NCBI RefSeq assembly: GCF_031624635.1
Contig: NZ_JAMQOQ010000005.1
Span: 124,001-188,000, forward strand
DNA length: 64,000 nt
Direction of reading: 5' to 3'
Source of the DNA: Halogeometricum sp. S3BR5-2
Lineage (GTDB): Archaea > Halobacteriota > Halobacteria > Halobacteriales > Haloferacaceae
Shown here piece by piece: positions 42,536 to 50,131 of this stretch. Each line of letters opens with the position of its first letter. The first letter of the stretch is position 1. Position numbers and translations under genes: made by a program. The notes beneath the pieces were generated by a model. That model had not been told where the DNA came from. It made no database searches and saw only the letters and a list, made by a program, of their open reading frames with translations.

Positions 42536-43417
42536 GTGCGAACGTTCACCACTACCGGCTCCCTATCGGGTCACGTGGAGGAGACACCGGAGAAGGGCGG
42601 GGTGACCCGTGCGAGCGAGACGGGGAACGCCCGCCCGAACGACGCGCCGGGGGGACCGGCGGACGATACCGCACCGCCCCGAACCGCGCGGCAACTGGCG
42701 GCCCTCGCCGTCGGGTTCCTCGCGTGCGTCGCCGCCCTCGCCGTCCTCGCGGAGCGACGGGCGCCCGGAACGGGCCTGCCGTGGGCCGTCCTCTCGGGGG
42801 CGGGCGTCGCCGCCGTCGTCGGCCTCGCGCGCCGGAACCTCGAACGAAACCGCCCGCCCGACGGGGGCCGGGCGTTCGGCACGCTCGGCGTCGCCAACGC
42901 GGTGACGCTGTTCCGGGGGGCGCTCGTCGCCTCGCTCGTCGGGTTGCTCGCCGTCCCCTCGGCGACGGGGTGGTTCGCCGCGTTCCTCTACGGGGCCGTC
43001 GCCGCGCTCGACCCGCTCGACGGCGCCATCGCTCGCGCCCGAGAGCGCCGGACGCTCCTCGGGGCGTGGCTGGACATGAACGTCGACGCCGCCGGACTCC
43101 TCGTCGCCGCCGTCGTCGGCGTCGCTTCCGGGTTGCTCCCGCCGTGGTACCTGCTCGTCGGTGCCGCGCGCTACCTCTTCGTCGCCGGCGCGCGGGTGCG
43201 ACGGCGGCGGGGGTTGCCGGTCTTCGACCTCCCGCACAGCGCGTCGCGCCGCGTCCTCGCCGGCGGCCAGATGGCGGTGACGGCCGTCCTCCTCGCGCCC
43301 GCGGTGCCGCGGGGGGTCGCGTGGACGGCGGCGACGGCGACGATGCTCCCCTTCCTCGCCAACTTCCTCGTCGACTGGTTCGTCGTCTCCGGCCGACGGA
43401 AGCGACCGCTCCCCTGA
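42536..43417 (+). CDS. CDP-alcohol phosphatidyltransferase
   Basis: 293 residues from GTG 42536; a later start at 42575 is possible because the first 45 residues are poorly structured. The family motif D-x2-DG-x2-AR-x8-G-x3-D-x3-D is complete, beginning DPLDGAIARA with the four aspartates at 159, 162, 180 and 184. About six membrane helices surround it. These enzymes transfer an alcohol phosphate from a CDP-lipid or a CDP-alcohol. It is divergent from the dehydrogenase with 95 bp between, and may belong to the same pathway. Confidence 0.88.
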   Translation: MRTFTTTGSLSGHVEETPEKGGVTRASETGNARPNDAPGGPADDTAPPRTARQLAALAVGFLACVAALAVLAERRAPGTGLPWAVLSGAGVAAVVGLARRNLERNRPPDGGRAFGTLGVANAVTLFRGALVASLVGLLAVPSATGWFAAFLYGAVAALDPLDGAIARARERRTLLGAWLDMNVDAAGLLVAAVVGVASGLLPPWYLLVGAARYLFVAGARVRRRRGLPVFDLPHSASRRVLAGGQMAVTAVLLAPAVPRGVAWTAATATMLPFLANFLVDWFVVSGRRKRPLP

Positions 43418-43431
43418 CCCGGGGAGCCGAC

Positions 43432-43791
43432 TCACTCGCCGCGGCGGAGGAGGACGACCAGTATCGCGACGAGGGCGAGTTGCGCGAGTTTGTCGACGGC
43501 GGCGACCGGAGAGAGCTGATTCAATCCTTGAACCACCGTGTAAGCGAAGATGACGACCTGACCGAGGACGAACGGGATGCCGACGAGGTAGGCCAGTCGC
43601 CGGCGGACGTTCAGCGCGACCATGGCGATGCCGACGCCGAACCCGACAGCGGCGACGAGAAAGGAGACGCCGAACGCCGTCGGCAGCGAGGGGACGCCGA
43701 GGACGAGGTGAATCACTCCCGAGAGGGCCGCGAGCGCGATGCCGACGTAGTGGAGCGTCGTGAGCGACGAGGTGTCGATTCGGGAGGCCAT
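43432..43791 (-). CDS. Four-helix membrane protein (DUF7475-like)
   Basis: 119 residues, four hydrophobic segments with IHLVLG in the first and a basic VRRRLAYL turn between helices 2 and 3, the same plan as the protein at 11529-11903. A DUF7475 label is from recollection. It ends 15 bp from the convergent phosphatidyltransferase gene. Function unknown. Confidence 0.65.
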   Translation of the reverse strand: MASRIDTSSLTTLHYVGIALAALSGVIHLVLGVPSLPTAFGVSFLVAAVGFGVGIAMVALNVRRRLAYLVGIPFVLGQVVIFAYTVVQGLNQLSPVAAVDKLAQLALVAILVVLLRRGE

Positions 43792-43882
43792 ATCGTTGAA
43801 ACAGGCGCGCCGACGACTTAATACTCGGTAACATTCGACACGGAAATCGGGTGCCCGGAACGGCGTCGCTCGTCGGGAGGCC

Positions 43883-43920
43883 GAAGAGAAGAGAAGAGAA
43901 GAGAAGAGGAGAGAAGAGAA
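43883..43920 (-). terminator. Purine-rich GAAGA repeat, pyrimidine tract after radA
   Basis: Seven or so units of GAAGA/GAGAA occupy 38 bp, 43 bp beyond the radA stop. On the radA transcript it reads TTCTCTTCTC and would act as a U-rich terminator. It is also a simple-sequence repeat that could vary in length between strains. Confidence 0.45.
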
Positions 43921-43962
43921 CCGGGAGACGGAGAAAGGAGTGTCGCGGTTCGCGCGGTCCGT

Positions 43963-44994
43963 CTACTCCGGCTTCAGTCCGCCGTCCTGCACGCGCATGA
44001 TGCCCTCGCCGTCGGCGAGGTTCGGCGCGTCGACGAGGCGGACGATGCGCTTGTCGCCCTTCGACTTGCGGAGGTAGATGCGGAACGTCGACTTGTGCCC
44101 GAGGATGTTCCCGCCGATGGGCTGGGTCGGGTCGCCGAAGTACGAGTCGGGGTTCGAGGCCACCTGGTTCGTCACGAGGACGACCGTGTTGTGGAGGTTG
44201 CCGACCTTGTCGAGTTCGTGGAGGTGCTTGTTGAGTTTCTGCTGGCGGTCGGCGAGTTGACCGCGGCCGACGTACTCCGCGCGGAAGTGTGCGGTCAGGG
44301 AGTCGACGCAGAGCAGGCGGACGGGGAACTCGTCGTCCTCGTGTTCGCGTGCCAGTTCCTGGGCCTTCTCGGCGAGGAGGATCTGGTGGTTGGAGTTGAA
44401 CGCCTTCGCGACGTGAATCTTGTCGAGCACGTCGTCGAGGAGCACGGACATCGCCTCCTCGTCGTCCGGCGTCCCCTCTATCTCACGGTCGTCCATCATC
44501 GCCTGGATGAGTTCGTCGTCGAGACCGCGGAGCATGTCGTCGATGCGCTCGGGGCGGAATGTGTCCTCGGAGTCGACGAAGATGCAGGAGCCGTGGAGAC
44601 CCCCGTGTTCGTGGGGCAGTTGGACGTTGACGGCCATCTGGTGGGTGACCTGCGACTTCCCGGAGCCGAACTCGCCGTACACCTCGGTGATGGACTGCGT
44701 CTCCAGTCCGCCGCCGAGGAGTTCGTCGACCTCCGGAATCTGCCAGCTCAGCTTTCCGATCTCCTGGCGTCGTTCGAGGACCATCGAACCGGTCTCGAAC
44801 CCGCCGATGTCCGCCGCCTTGCGGGCGGCGTTGATGATGTCGGAGGAGGTGGACTCGCCCACGTCGGCCGTGTTCGAGAGTTCGCTGGGGCTGGCGACGG
44901 CTATCGACTGGTAGCTCTCGAAGCCGGCTTCCACGAGTTTGTCTGCGGTAGCGGGACCCACGCCGGGGAGACTTTCGAGATCGTCTTCGGGCAT
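43963..44994 (-). CDS. radA: DNA repair and recombination protein RadA
   Basis: 343 residues. N-terminal helix-hairpin-helix with [20 protein letters not shown], then the RecA core: Walker [10 protein letters not shown], Walker B region [12 protein letters not shown], and L2 loop following [16 protein letters not shown]. The C-terminal [15 protein letters not shown] is typical of archaeal RadA, the Rad51 homologue for strand exchange. It has no intein, which some haloarchaeal radA genes carry. A TTTATG box lies upstream on the minus strand. Confidence 0.97.
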   Translation of the reverse strand: MPEDDLESLPGVGPATADKLVEAGFESYQSIAVASPSELSNTADVGESTSSDIINAARKAADIGGFETGSMVLERRQEIGKLSWQIPEVDELLGGGLETQSITEVYGEFGSGKSQVTHQMAVNVQLPHEHGGLHGSCIFVDSEDTFRPERIDDMLRGLDDELIQAMMDDREIEGTPDDEEAMSVLLDDVLDKIHVAKAFNSNHQILLAEKAQELAREHEDDEFPVRLLCVDSLTAHFRAEYVGRGQLADRQQKLNKHLHELDKVGNLHNTVVLVTNQVASNPDSYFGDPTQPIGGNILGHKSTFRIYLRKSKGDKRIVRLVDAPNLADGEGIMRVQDGGLKPE

Positions 44995-45177
44995 CGTATC
45001 TCACTCTGAGGCCCACGAGCACATAAAGCCTCGTTAACACCGTAGTGGAAGTGAAACCGCTCGACTGCGGCGCGTCGTCAGTCAGGGTTTCCTGAGGGTT
45101 TAACCGACAGTACGCGGCGGTGTCGCTCCTCGGGGGGTGTACGGCGGAGGGAAAAAGTCCGGTCGTCGCCTACCGAG

Positions 45178-45783
45178 TCACTGCCACGGATGTCCGCCCT
45201 CGCGGTCGGGCCACATCGGGTACCAGTACTCCTTGTCCGATTCGAGACCGAGTTCGCCGTCGAGCACCGACTCCAGTTTCATCAGGACGCGGTCGTTCTG
45301 CTCGCGGCCGCGGTCGGGCGCGAACGGGTAGTACGCGCCGCGGCGGAACGAGTAGACCCAGTAGGCCCGGTCGCCGTCGCGTTCGAAGCCGAAGACGGCC
45401 GCGAGGAGGCGGGAACCGTACCCGCGTTCGATGAACTCGTCGGCGGCGAAGTGGATACTGGTGACGAGGTCCTCCGGGTCGTCGTCCTCGAGGACGACCC
45501 ACTCCCAACCGTGGGAGTCCTCCTGCACCCGAAAGTCGGTTCCCGTCTCCTCCTCGCCCGCCTTGAGGATGGCCTCCACCTCCTCGACCGTCTCCTCGAA
45601 GTCCGTGCTGTCGACCGAGGAGAAACAGAGCGCCGCCGCGCCGACGGACTCGAAGCCGAGGTCGGCCTCCATCGTGAGGTAGGCGGTGCTCATCCCGAAG
45701 AGGTCCTCGGGGTCGGCGTCGCGCGTGGCGTCCGTCTCGGCGCTGATGCCGAGGACGGAGCGAATCGAGTCCATGAACCCCAT
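45178..45783 (-). CDS. pspAB: PspAB-like protein, partner of HtpX
   Basis: 201 residues, start ATG 45783, adjacent to the htpX stop (1 bp between). GFMDSIRSVLGISAETDA near the start, followed by acidic helical and beta segments with DSHGWEWVVLEDDDPEDLV and YWVYSFRRGAYYPFAP, matches the PspA-associated protein PspAB found downstream of htpX in haloarchaea. It is thought to take part in membrane-stress response with PspA and HtpX. No membrane segment, so cytoplasmic or peripheral. Name confidence moderate. Confidence 0.78.
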   Translation of the reverse strand: MGFMDSIRSVLGISAETDATRDADPEDLFGMSTAYLTMEADLGFESVGAAALCFSSVDSTDFEETVEEVEAILKAGEEETGTDFRVQEDSHGWEWVVLEDDDPEDLVTSIHFAADEFIERGYGSRLLAAVFGFERDGDRAYWVYSFRRGAYYPFAPDRGREQNDRVLMKLESVLDGELGLESDKEYWYPMWPDREGGHPWQ

Positions 45784-45784
45784 C

Positions 45785-46651
45785 TTACGCCGTCTCCATC
45801 TCGCGTTCGAGTTGGCGGAGGCGTTCGATGCGGTTCTCGGTGGAGGGGTGCGTGCTGAACAGGCGGCCGATGAAGTCGCTCTTGATGGGGATGATGAAGA
45901 ACGCGTTCATCTCCGACTGCTCGCGCAGGTCGTCCTTCGGCACCTGGTCCATCCGCCCGGATATCTTCATCAGGGCCGACGCCAGCGCCGAGGGACGGCC
46001 GGTGATGACCGCCGCGCCGCGGTCCGCGGCGTACTCGCGGTAGCGCGAGAGCGCGCGGATGAGGAGGTACGAGATTATCCAGACGACGAGGGAGGCGGCG
46101 ATGGCCGCGATGACGCCCCCGCCCTGTCGGTCGCGGTTGCCGCCGCCGAACCAGAAGCCCCAGCGGACGATCATGAACGCGACCGTCGAGAGGAACGACG
46201 CGATGGTCATCACCATCACGTCGCGGTTCTTCACGTGCGCGAGTTCGTGCGCGAGGACGCCCTCCAACTCGTCGTCGTCGAGCGTCCGCATGATACCCGT
46301 CGTCACGCAGACCGCGGAGTTCTTCTGCGACCGGCCGGTGGCGAACGCGTTCGGGACGCGCGAGTCGACGACGGCCACCTTCGGTTTCGGCAAGTCCGCC
46401 TGCTGGGACAGGCGGGAGATGGTGGCGTGGAGTTGGGGGTACTCCTCCTCGGACACCTCTTTGGCGCCCATGCTGTACAGCGCCAGCTTGTCGCTGAAGA
46501 AGAATTGCACGAACATGAACACCGCGACCAGCGGAAGGAACGCGGTGTACGTCCGCGCAATCACCGCGACGAACACGATGTAGAGCGCGAAGAGCAGGAA
46601 CATCGTGAGCGCCATGCGCCCGCGAAGTCCCCAGTCGGGTTTCCAATCCAT
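45785..46651 (-). CDS. htpX: HtpX-like M48 membrane metalloprotease
   Basis: 288 residues from ATG 46651 (MDWKPDWGLRGRM), favoured over the longer in-frame start. Two N-terminal membrane helices precede the zinc site HELAH in GVLAHELAHVKNRD, with the third ligand in YREYAADRGAAV. Two further hydrophobic segments follow. HtpX degrades damaged membrane proteins. It makes an operon with pspAB. Confidence 0.93.
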   Translation of the reverse strand: MDWKPDWGLRGRMALTMFLLFALYIVFVAVIARTYTAFLPLVAVFMFVQFFFSDKLALYSMGAKEVSEEEYPQLHATISRLSQQADLPKPKVAVVDSRVPNAFATGRSQKNSAVCVTTGIMRTLDDDELEGVLAHELAHVKNRDVMVMTIASFLSTVAFMIVRWGFWFGGGNRDRQGGGVIAAIAASLVVWIISYLLIRALSRYREYAADRGAAVITGRPSALASALMKISGRMDQVPKDDLREQSEMNAFFIIPIKSDFIGRLFSTHPSTENRIERLRQLEREMETA

Positions 46652-46785
46652 GGCGTCTCTTTCGTGTTCGTCGGTATAAACGCTGTTGGAGTGGTGAGTT
46701 TCGCGCTCGGCGCCGAGAGTGCAGTCGCCCATCTGGCGTGAGGAGGGCGCGACGGAACTATGCGGGAGAGGGTCGTCGAAGCGGT

Positions 46786-47679
46786 ATGGAAACCGTCGTC
46801 GTCACCGGAGCGGGGGGTCGCTCGGGTCGCTGGATAGCGGACCGCCTCGCCGCGACGTACGAAGTAGTCTGCGTGGACCTCGCGCATCCGGGGTTCGAGG
46901 TGGACGCGCGCGAGAACGTCGACTTCCGGGCCGCCGACCTCTCCGACCGGGGGGAGGCGCTGGACCTGCTCGGGGACCTGGACCCCGACGCCGTCGTGCA
47001 CTGGGCGAACCTCCCCTCGCCGACGAGACACGCCGGCGGGCGCGTCTTCGAGACGAACGTCCTCGCCACGTACAACACGCTCGTCGGCGCGGGCCGCGCG
47101 GGCGCGAGAGTAGCCTGGGCCTCCAGCGAGTCGGCGTACGGGTTCGCCTTCGCGGAGGAGCAGGGAGTTCCGGACGAACTCCCCGTCACCGAGGCGCACG
47201 AACTCCGTCCCGAGGACCCCTACGGCGCCTCGAAAGCCGCCGGCGAGGAGGTGGCGAAGATGGTGAGCCGTCGGTTCGGCGTGCGCGTCGCCTCGGTTCG
47301 ACCGTCGTGGATTCAGTATCCCGGCGAGTACAACTGCCGGGACGTCGCCGCCTCGGGAGATATCGCCGGCGGCGCGGGCAACTGGTGGTCGTACGTCGAC
47401 GTGCGCGACGTCGCCGGACTCGTCGCCGCCGCCGTCGACGCCGACTTCGCGGGTCACGAGGCGTTCCACGCCGCCGCCGCCGACAACTACCTCGGTCGGC
47501 CCACCGTCGAGGCCGTCCGCGAGTGTTTCGGGGAGGTACCCGCGGACTGCTCGCTGGACGGCGAGGAGTCCGCCCTGTCGACGGCGAAAGCCGCGGAGAT
47601 GCTCGGGTGGACGCCCGAGCACTCCTGGCGGGACGCCGAAAGCGAGAGCGTTCCGGAACCGTCGCTGTACGAAGCGTAG
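46786..47679 (+). CDS. NAD-dependent epimerase/dehydratase (extended SDR)
   Basis: 297 residues from ATG 46786. The Rossmann motif is VVTGAGGRSGRWIADRL (residues 5-21, TGAGGxSG), Asp at the end of beta 2 indicates NAD, and the catalytic Ser and Tyr-x3-Lys are in AWASSESAYGF and DPYGASKAAGEE. Typical sugar-nucleotide epimerase or dehydratase family, but the exact substrate is unknown. It is divergent from htpX and followed by a phosphoribosyltransferase. Confidence 0.88.
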   Translation: METVVVTGAGGRSGRWIADRLAATYEVVCVDLAHPGFEVDARENVDFRAADLSDRGEALDLLGDLDPDAVVHWANLPSPTRHAGGRVFETNVLATYNTLVGAGRAGARVAWASSESAYGFAFAEEQGVPDELPVTEAHELRPEDPYGASKAAGEEVAKMVSRRFGVRVASVRPSWIQYPGEYNCRDVAASGDIAGGAGNWWSYVDVRDVAGLVAAAVDADFAGHEAFHAAAADNYLGRPTVEAVRECFGEVPADCSLDGEESALSTAKAAEMLGWTPEHSWRDAESESVPEPSLYEA

Positions 47680-47734
47680 AGCGCCGACTCGCGGCCGCGA
47701 AGCGTTTTTCGGTCCACCCGGCTACTCTACGAGT

Positions 47735-48364
47735 ATGTTCACAGACCGCACGGAAGCGGGGGAGCGACTCGGCGAGCGACTGCGCGAGGCGGGTATCGAG
47801 GCCGACGTAGTCCTCGCGATTCCGCGCGGCGGCCTCCCAGTCGGCCGCGCCGTCGCGGACGCCCTCGGCGCCCCGTTGGACGTGGTCGTGGCCTCGAAAC
47901 TCGGCGCGCCGCACAACCCCGAGTTGGCCATCGGCGCCGTCGCGGGCGACGGGAGCCTCTGGCTGAACGACGGGATGGTCGACCGCCTCGGCGTCGACGA
48001 CGCCTACGTCGAGTCCGAACGCGAGCGAGAAGCCGAGGTGGCGCGCGAGAAGGTGCGGGACTACCGCGGCGGCGACCCCCTGCCGGACGTGGAGGGAAAG
48101 CGCGTCGTCGTCGTCGACGACGGCGTCGCCACGGGCGCGACGGCGATGGCCTGCCTGCGGATGGTCCGGGAGGGCGGCGCCTCGCGCGTCGTCTTCGGCG
48201 CCCCCGTCGCCCCCGCGTCGGCGCTGTCGGACCTTCGAGCGGAGGCGGACGAGGTGGTGGTCGCCGAGACGCCCGAGAACTTCACAGCCGTCGGCGCGCA
48301 CTATCGAACGTTCGGGCAGGTGAGCGACGAGGAGGCGCTGACCTACCTCGAATCGCCGGAGTGA
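47735..48364 (+). CDS. Phosphoribosyltransferase
   Basis: 209 residues. PRPP-binding motif VVVVDDGVATGATAMACL with the two acidic residues is preceded by a hood region LAIPRGGLPVGRAVAD, as in haloarchaeal and bacterial PRTases of the adenine/hypoxanthine type or of DNA-repair-associated clusters. The nucleobase specificity is unknown. It may be co-transcribed with the SDR upstream. Confidence 0.87.
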   Translation: MFTDRTEAGERLGERLREAGIEADVVLAIPRGGLPVGRAVADALGAPLDVVVASKLGAPHNPELAIGAVAGDGSLWLNDGMVDRLGVDDAYVESEREREAEVAREKVRDYRGGDPLPDVEGKRVVVVDDGVATGATAMACLRMVREGGASRVVFGAPVAPASALSDLRAEADEVVVAETPENFTAVGAHYRTFGQVSDEEALTYLESPE

Positions 48365-48405
48365 GGTCGCCGTCCTTAAACGCGCTCGTCCACTACAACG
48401 GCCGA

Positions 48406-49539
48406 ATGAGTTCAGGCGACTTCTGTCCGCGGTGCGGCGACCCGGTGCCGGAGCGTGAGGAACCGCTCCCCGGGATGCCGCGCGAGAAGGACGCGGTGCT
48501 CTGCGACGCGTGTTACTTCGAGGATTTCGACCTCGTGGACGCGCCGGAGCGAATCGAGGTTCGCGTCTGCTCGCAGTGCGGTGCGGTCCACAAGGGGAAC
48601 CGTTGGGTGGACGTCGGCGCCCAGGACTACACCGACGTGGCCGTCGAGGAAGTCTCGGAGGCTCTGGGCGTCCACCTGAGCGCCGAGGACGTCCGCTGGG
48701 GGGTCGAACCCGAGCAGGTCGACGAGAACAACATCCGGATGCACTGCACGTTCTCCGGCGTCGTCCGCGGGACGCACGTCGAGGAGACTGTGACGGTGCC
48801 GGTCATGATTTCCAGACAGACCTGCAAGCGGTGCGGTCGCATCGCCGGCGGCTACTACGCCAGCATCGTCCAGGTACGCGGGACGGACCGCGACCCCACC
48901 GACGAGGAGGAGCGACGCGCCGTCGAGATAGCGGAGTCCTACATCGCCGAAAGACAGGAGACCGGCGACAGGAACGCCTTCATCTCGGAGATAACGCCGT
49001 CGGGCGACGGCCCGGACATCAAGATATCGACGAACCAGATGGGCGGCGGCATCGCGAAACATATCGTCCGCGAACTGGGCGGGAGTTTCGAGGAGTATCC
49101 CACGCTGGTCACCGAGGACGGCGACGGCAACGAGGTGTACCGCGTCACGTACGCCGTCCGCCTGCCCAAGTTCACGCCGGGCGAGGTGATAGACACCGAC
49201 GACGAGGAGGGCCCCGTCCTCGTGCGGAGCGTCCGCGGGAACCTGAAGGGCGTCCGCCTCGACAGCGGCGAGGACTACGAGGCGCGCTTCGAGGAGGGCG
49301 AGACGCCCGAGGCGCGTCGACTGGGAACCGTCGAAGACGCCGTGGAGACGACCGTCGTCACCGTCGAGGACGACAACGCGGTACAGGTGCTCGACCCCGA
49401 GACGTACGAGTCGAAGACCATCGCGCGGCCGTCGTACTTCGACAGCGACGCGGAGTCGGTCCCCGTGCTCAAGAGTCGCGCGGGACTCCACATTCTCCCG
49501 ACCGAGGCCGTCGAGTCGGACGACGAAACCGAGGAGTAA
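48406..49539 (+). CDS. nmd3: 60S/50S export and assembly factor NMD3
   Basis: 377 residues from ATG 48406. The N-terminal zinc region has four CxxC knuckles (CPRCGD, CDACY, CSQCGA and CKRCGR), the NMD3 signature; further on there are DRNAFISEITPSGDGPDIKIS and the tail domain. In eukaryotes NMD3 is an adaptor for large-subunit export; in archaea it is believed to act in large-subunit assembly and stand near the tRNA sites with aIF6. It is convergent with a small gene whose stop directly abuts its own. Confidence 0.93.
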   Translation: MSSGDFCPRCGDPVPEREEPLPGMPREKDAVLCDACYFEDFDLVDAPERIEVRVCSQCGAVHKGNRWVDVGAQDYTDVAVEEVSEALGVHLSAEDVRWGVEPEQVDENNIRMHCTFSGVVRGTHVEETVTVPVMISRQTCKRCGRIAGGYYASIVQVRGTDRDPTDEEERRAVEIAESYIAERQETGDRNAFISEITPSGDGPDIKISTNQMGGGIAKHIVRELGGSFEEYPTLVTEDGDGNEVYRVTYAVRLPKFTPGEVIDTDDEEGPVLVRSVRGNLKGVRLDSGEDYEARFEEGETPEARRLGTVEDAVETTVVTVEDDNAVQVLDPETYESKTIARPSYFDSDAESVPVLKSRAGLHILPTEAVESDDETEE

Positions 49540-49743
49540 TCAGTCCGCTCGGACGGGCGCGTCCGCCGTCGCGGCGGTCACGTCCGCCTCGTCGTGCAGT
49601 TCGATACCGTGCTGGTGGAGGGCGGCCATTAGCTCCGCCTCCGAGCGACCCGCGCGGGTCGCGGCCTGTGAGAGCGTCAGCGTTCCGCTTTGATACAGCG
49701 TCATCGCCGTCGTCAGCGCGTGTGTGTGCATGGCCGGATACAT
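49540..49743 (-). CDS. Small helix-turn-helix-like protein (DUF7317-like)
   Basis: 67 residues from ATG 49743; nearby starts at 49752, 49749, 49746 and 49731 are alternatives. The segment ALTTAMTLYQSGTLTLSQAATRAGRSEAELM has the form of a small winged or helix-turn-helix motif seen in UPF0175/DUF7317 proteins, often paired with toxin-antitoxin or DNA-binding functions. Its stop abuts the nmd3 stop. The upstream side is AT-rich intergenic DNA. Confidence 0.6.
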   Translation of the reverse strand: MYPAMHTHALTTAMTLYQSGTLTLSQAATRAGRSEAELMAALHQHGIELHDEADVTAATADAPVRAD

Positions 49744-49978
49744 CATCACCAACTAACCCAAGGGTGTTAACTATTTCGTGAGAGAGCGTGACAGACAGAA
49801 GGGTTACGCAGATATTAATGCGTTATTCTGAACCTATCCGTTCGAACTTCGGGACAGATGGCTAATGTATTAACAATCATTAAGTAGATGTCAGCCGTCG
49901 CGGCGCGTTCGGTGTAAATGCTTCCAGATGGACCAGTCAGGCAGTAAGATTGAAATCCTCCGCCCCGTCAGAAGGAGC

Positions 49979-50065
49979 ATGGACCGACAACAGATACTCG
50001 CGCTGATACTCGTCGTCCTGATGTGCGGGTCGACGTTCGCGTACGGAGCCAGTCTCCTGCTGTAG
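49979..50065 (+). CDS. 28-residue hydrophobic micro-protein
   Basis: A short frame from ATG 49979 to TAG 50065: MDRQQILALILVVLMCG then STFAYGASLLL. A polar head of five residues leads to one complete membrane helix. A Shine-Dalgarno-like AAGGAG lies immediately upstream at 49972-49977, which is uncommon in this window and argues that it is translated. Similar tiny single-helix proteins exist in haloarchaeal genomes. Function unknown. Confidence 0.55.
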   Translation: MDRQQILALILVVLMCGSTFAYGASLLL

Positions 50066-50131
50066 CGGACTCTCAGTCGCCAGCCCGGGGGAACTCGTAC
50101 GACTCGCACGGGGGGAAGGACACGCGTCCGG

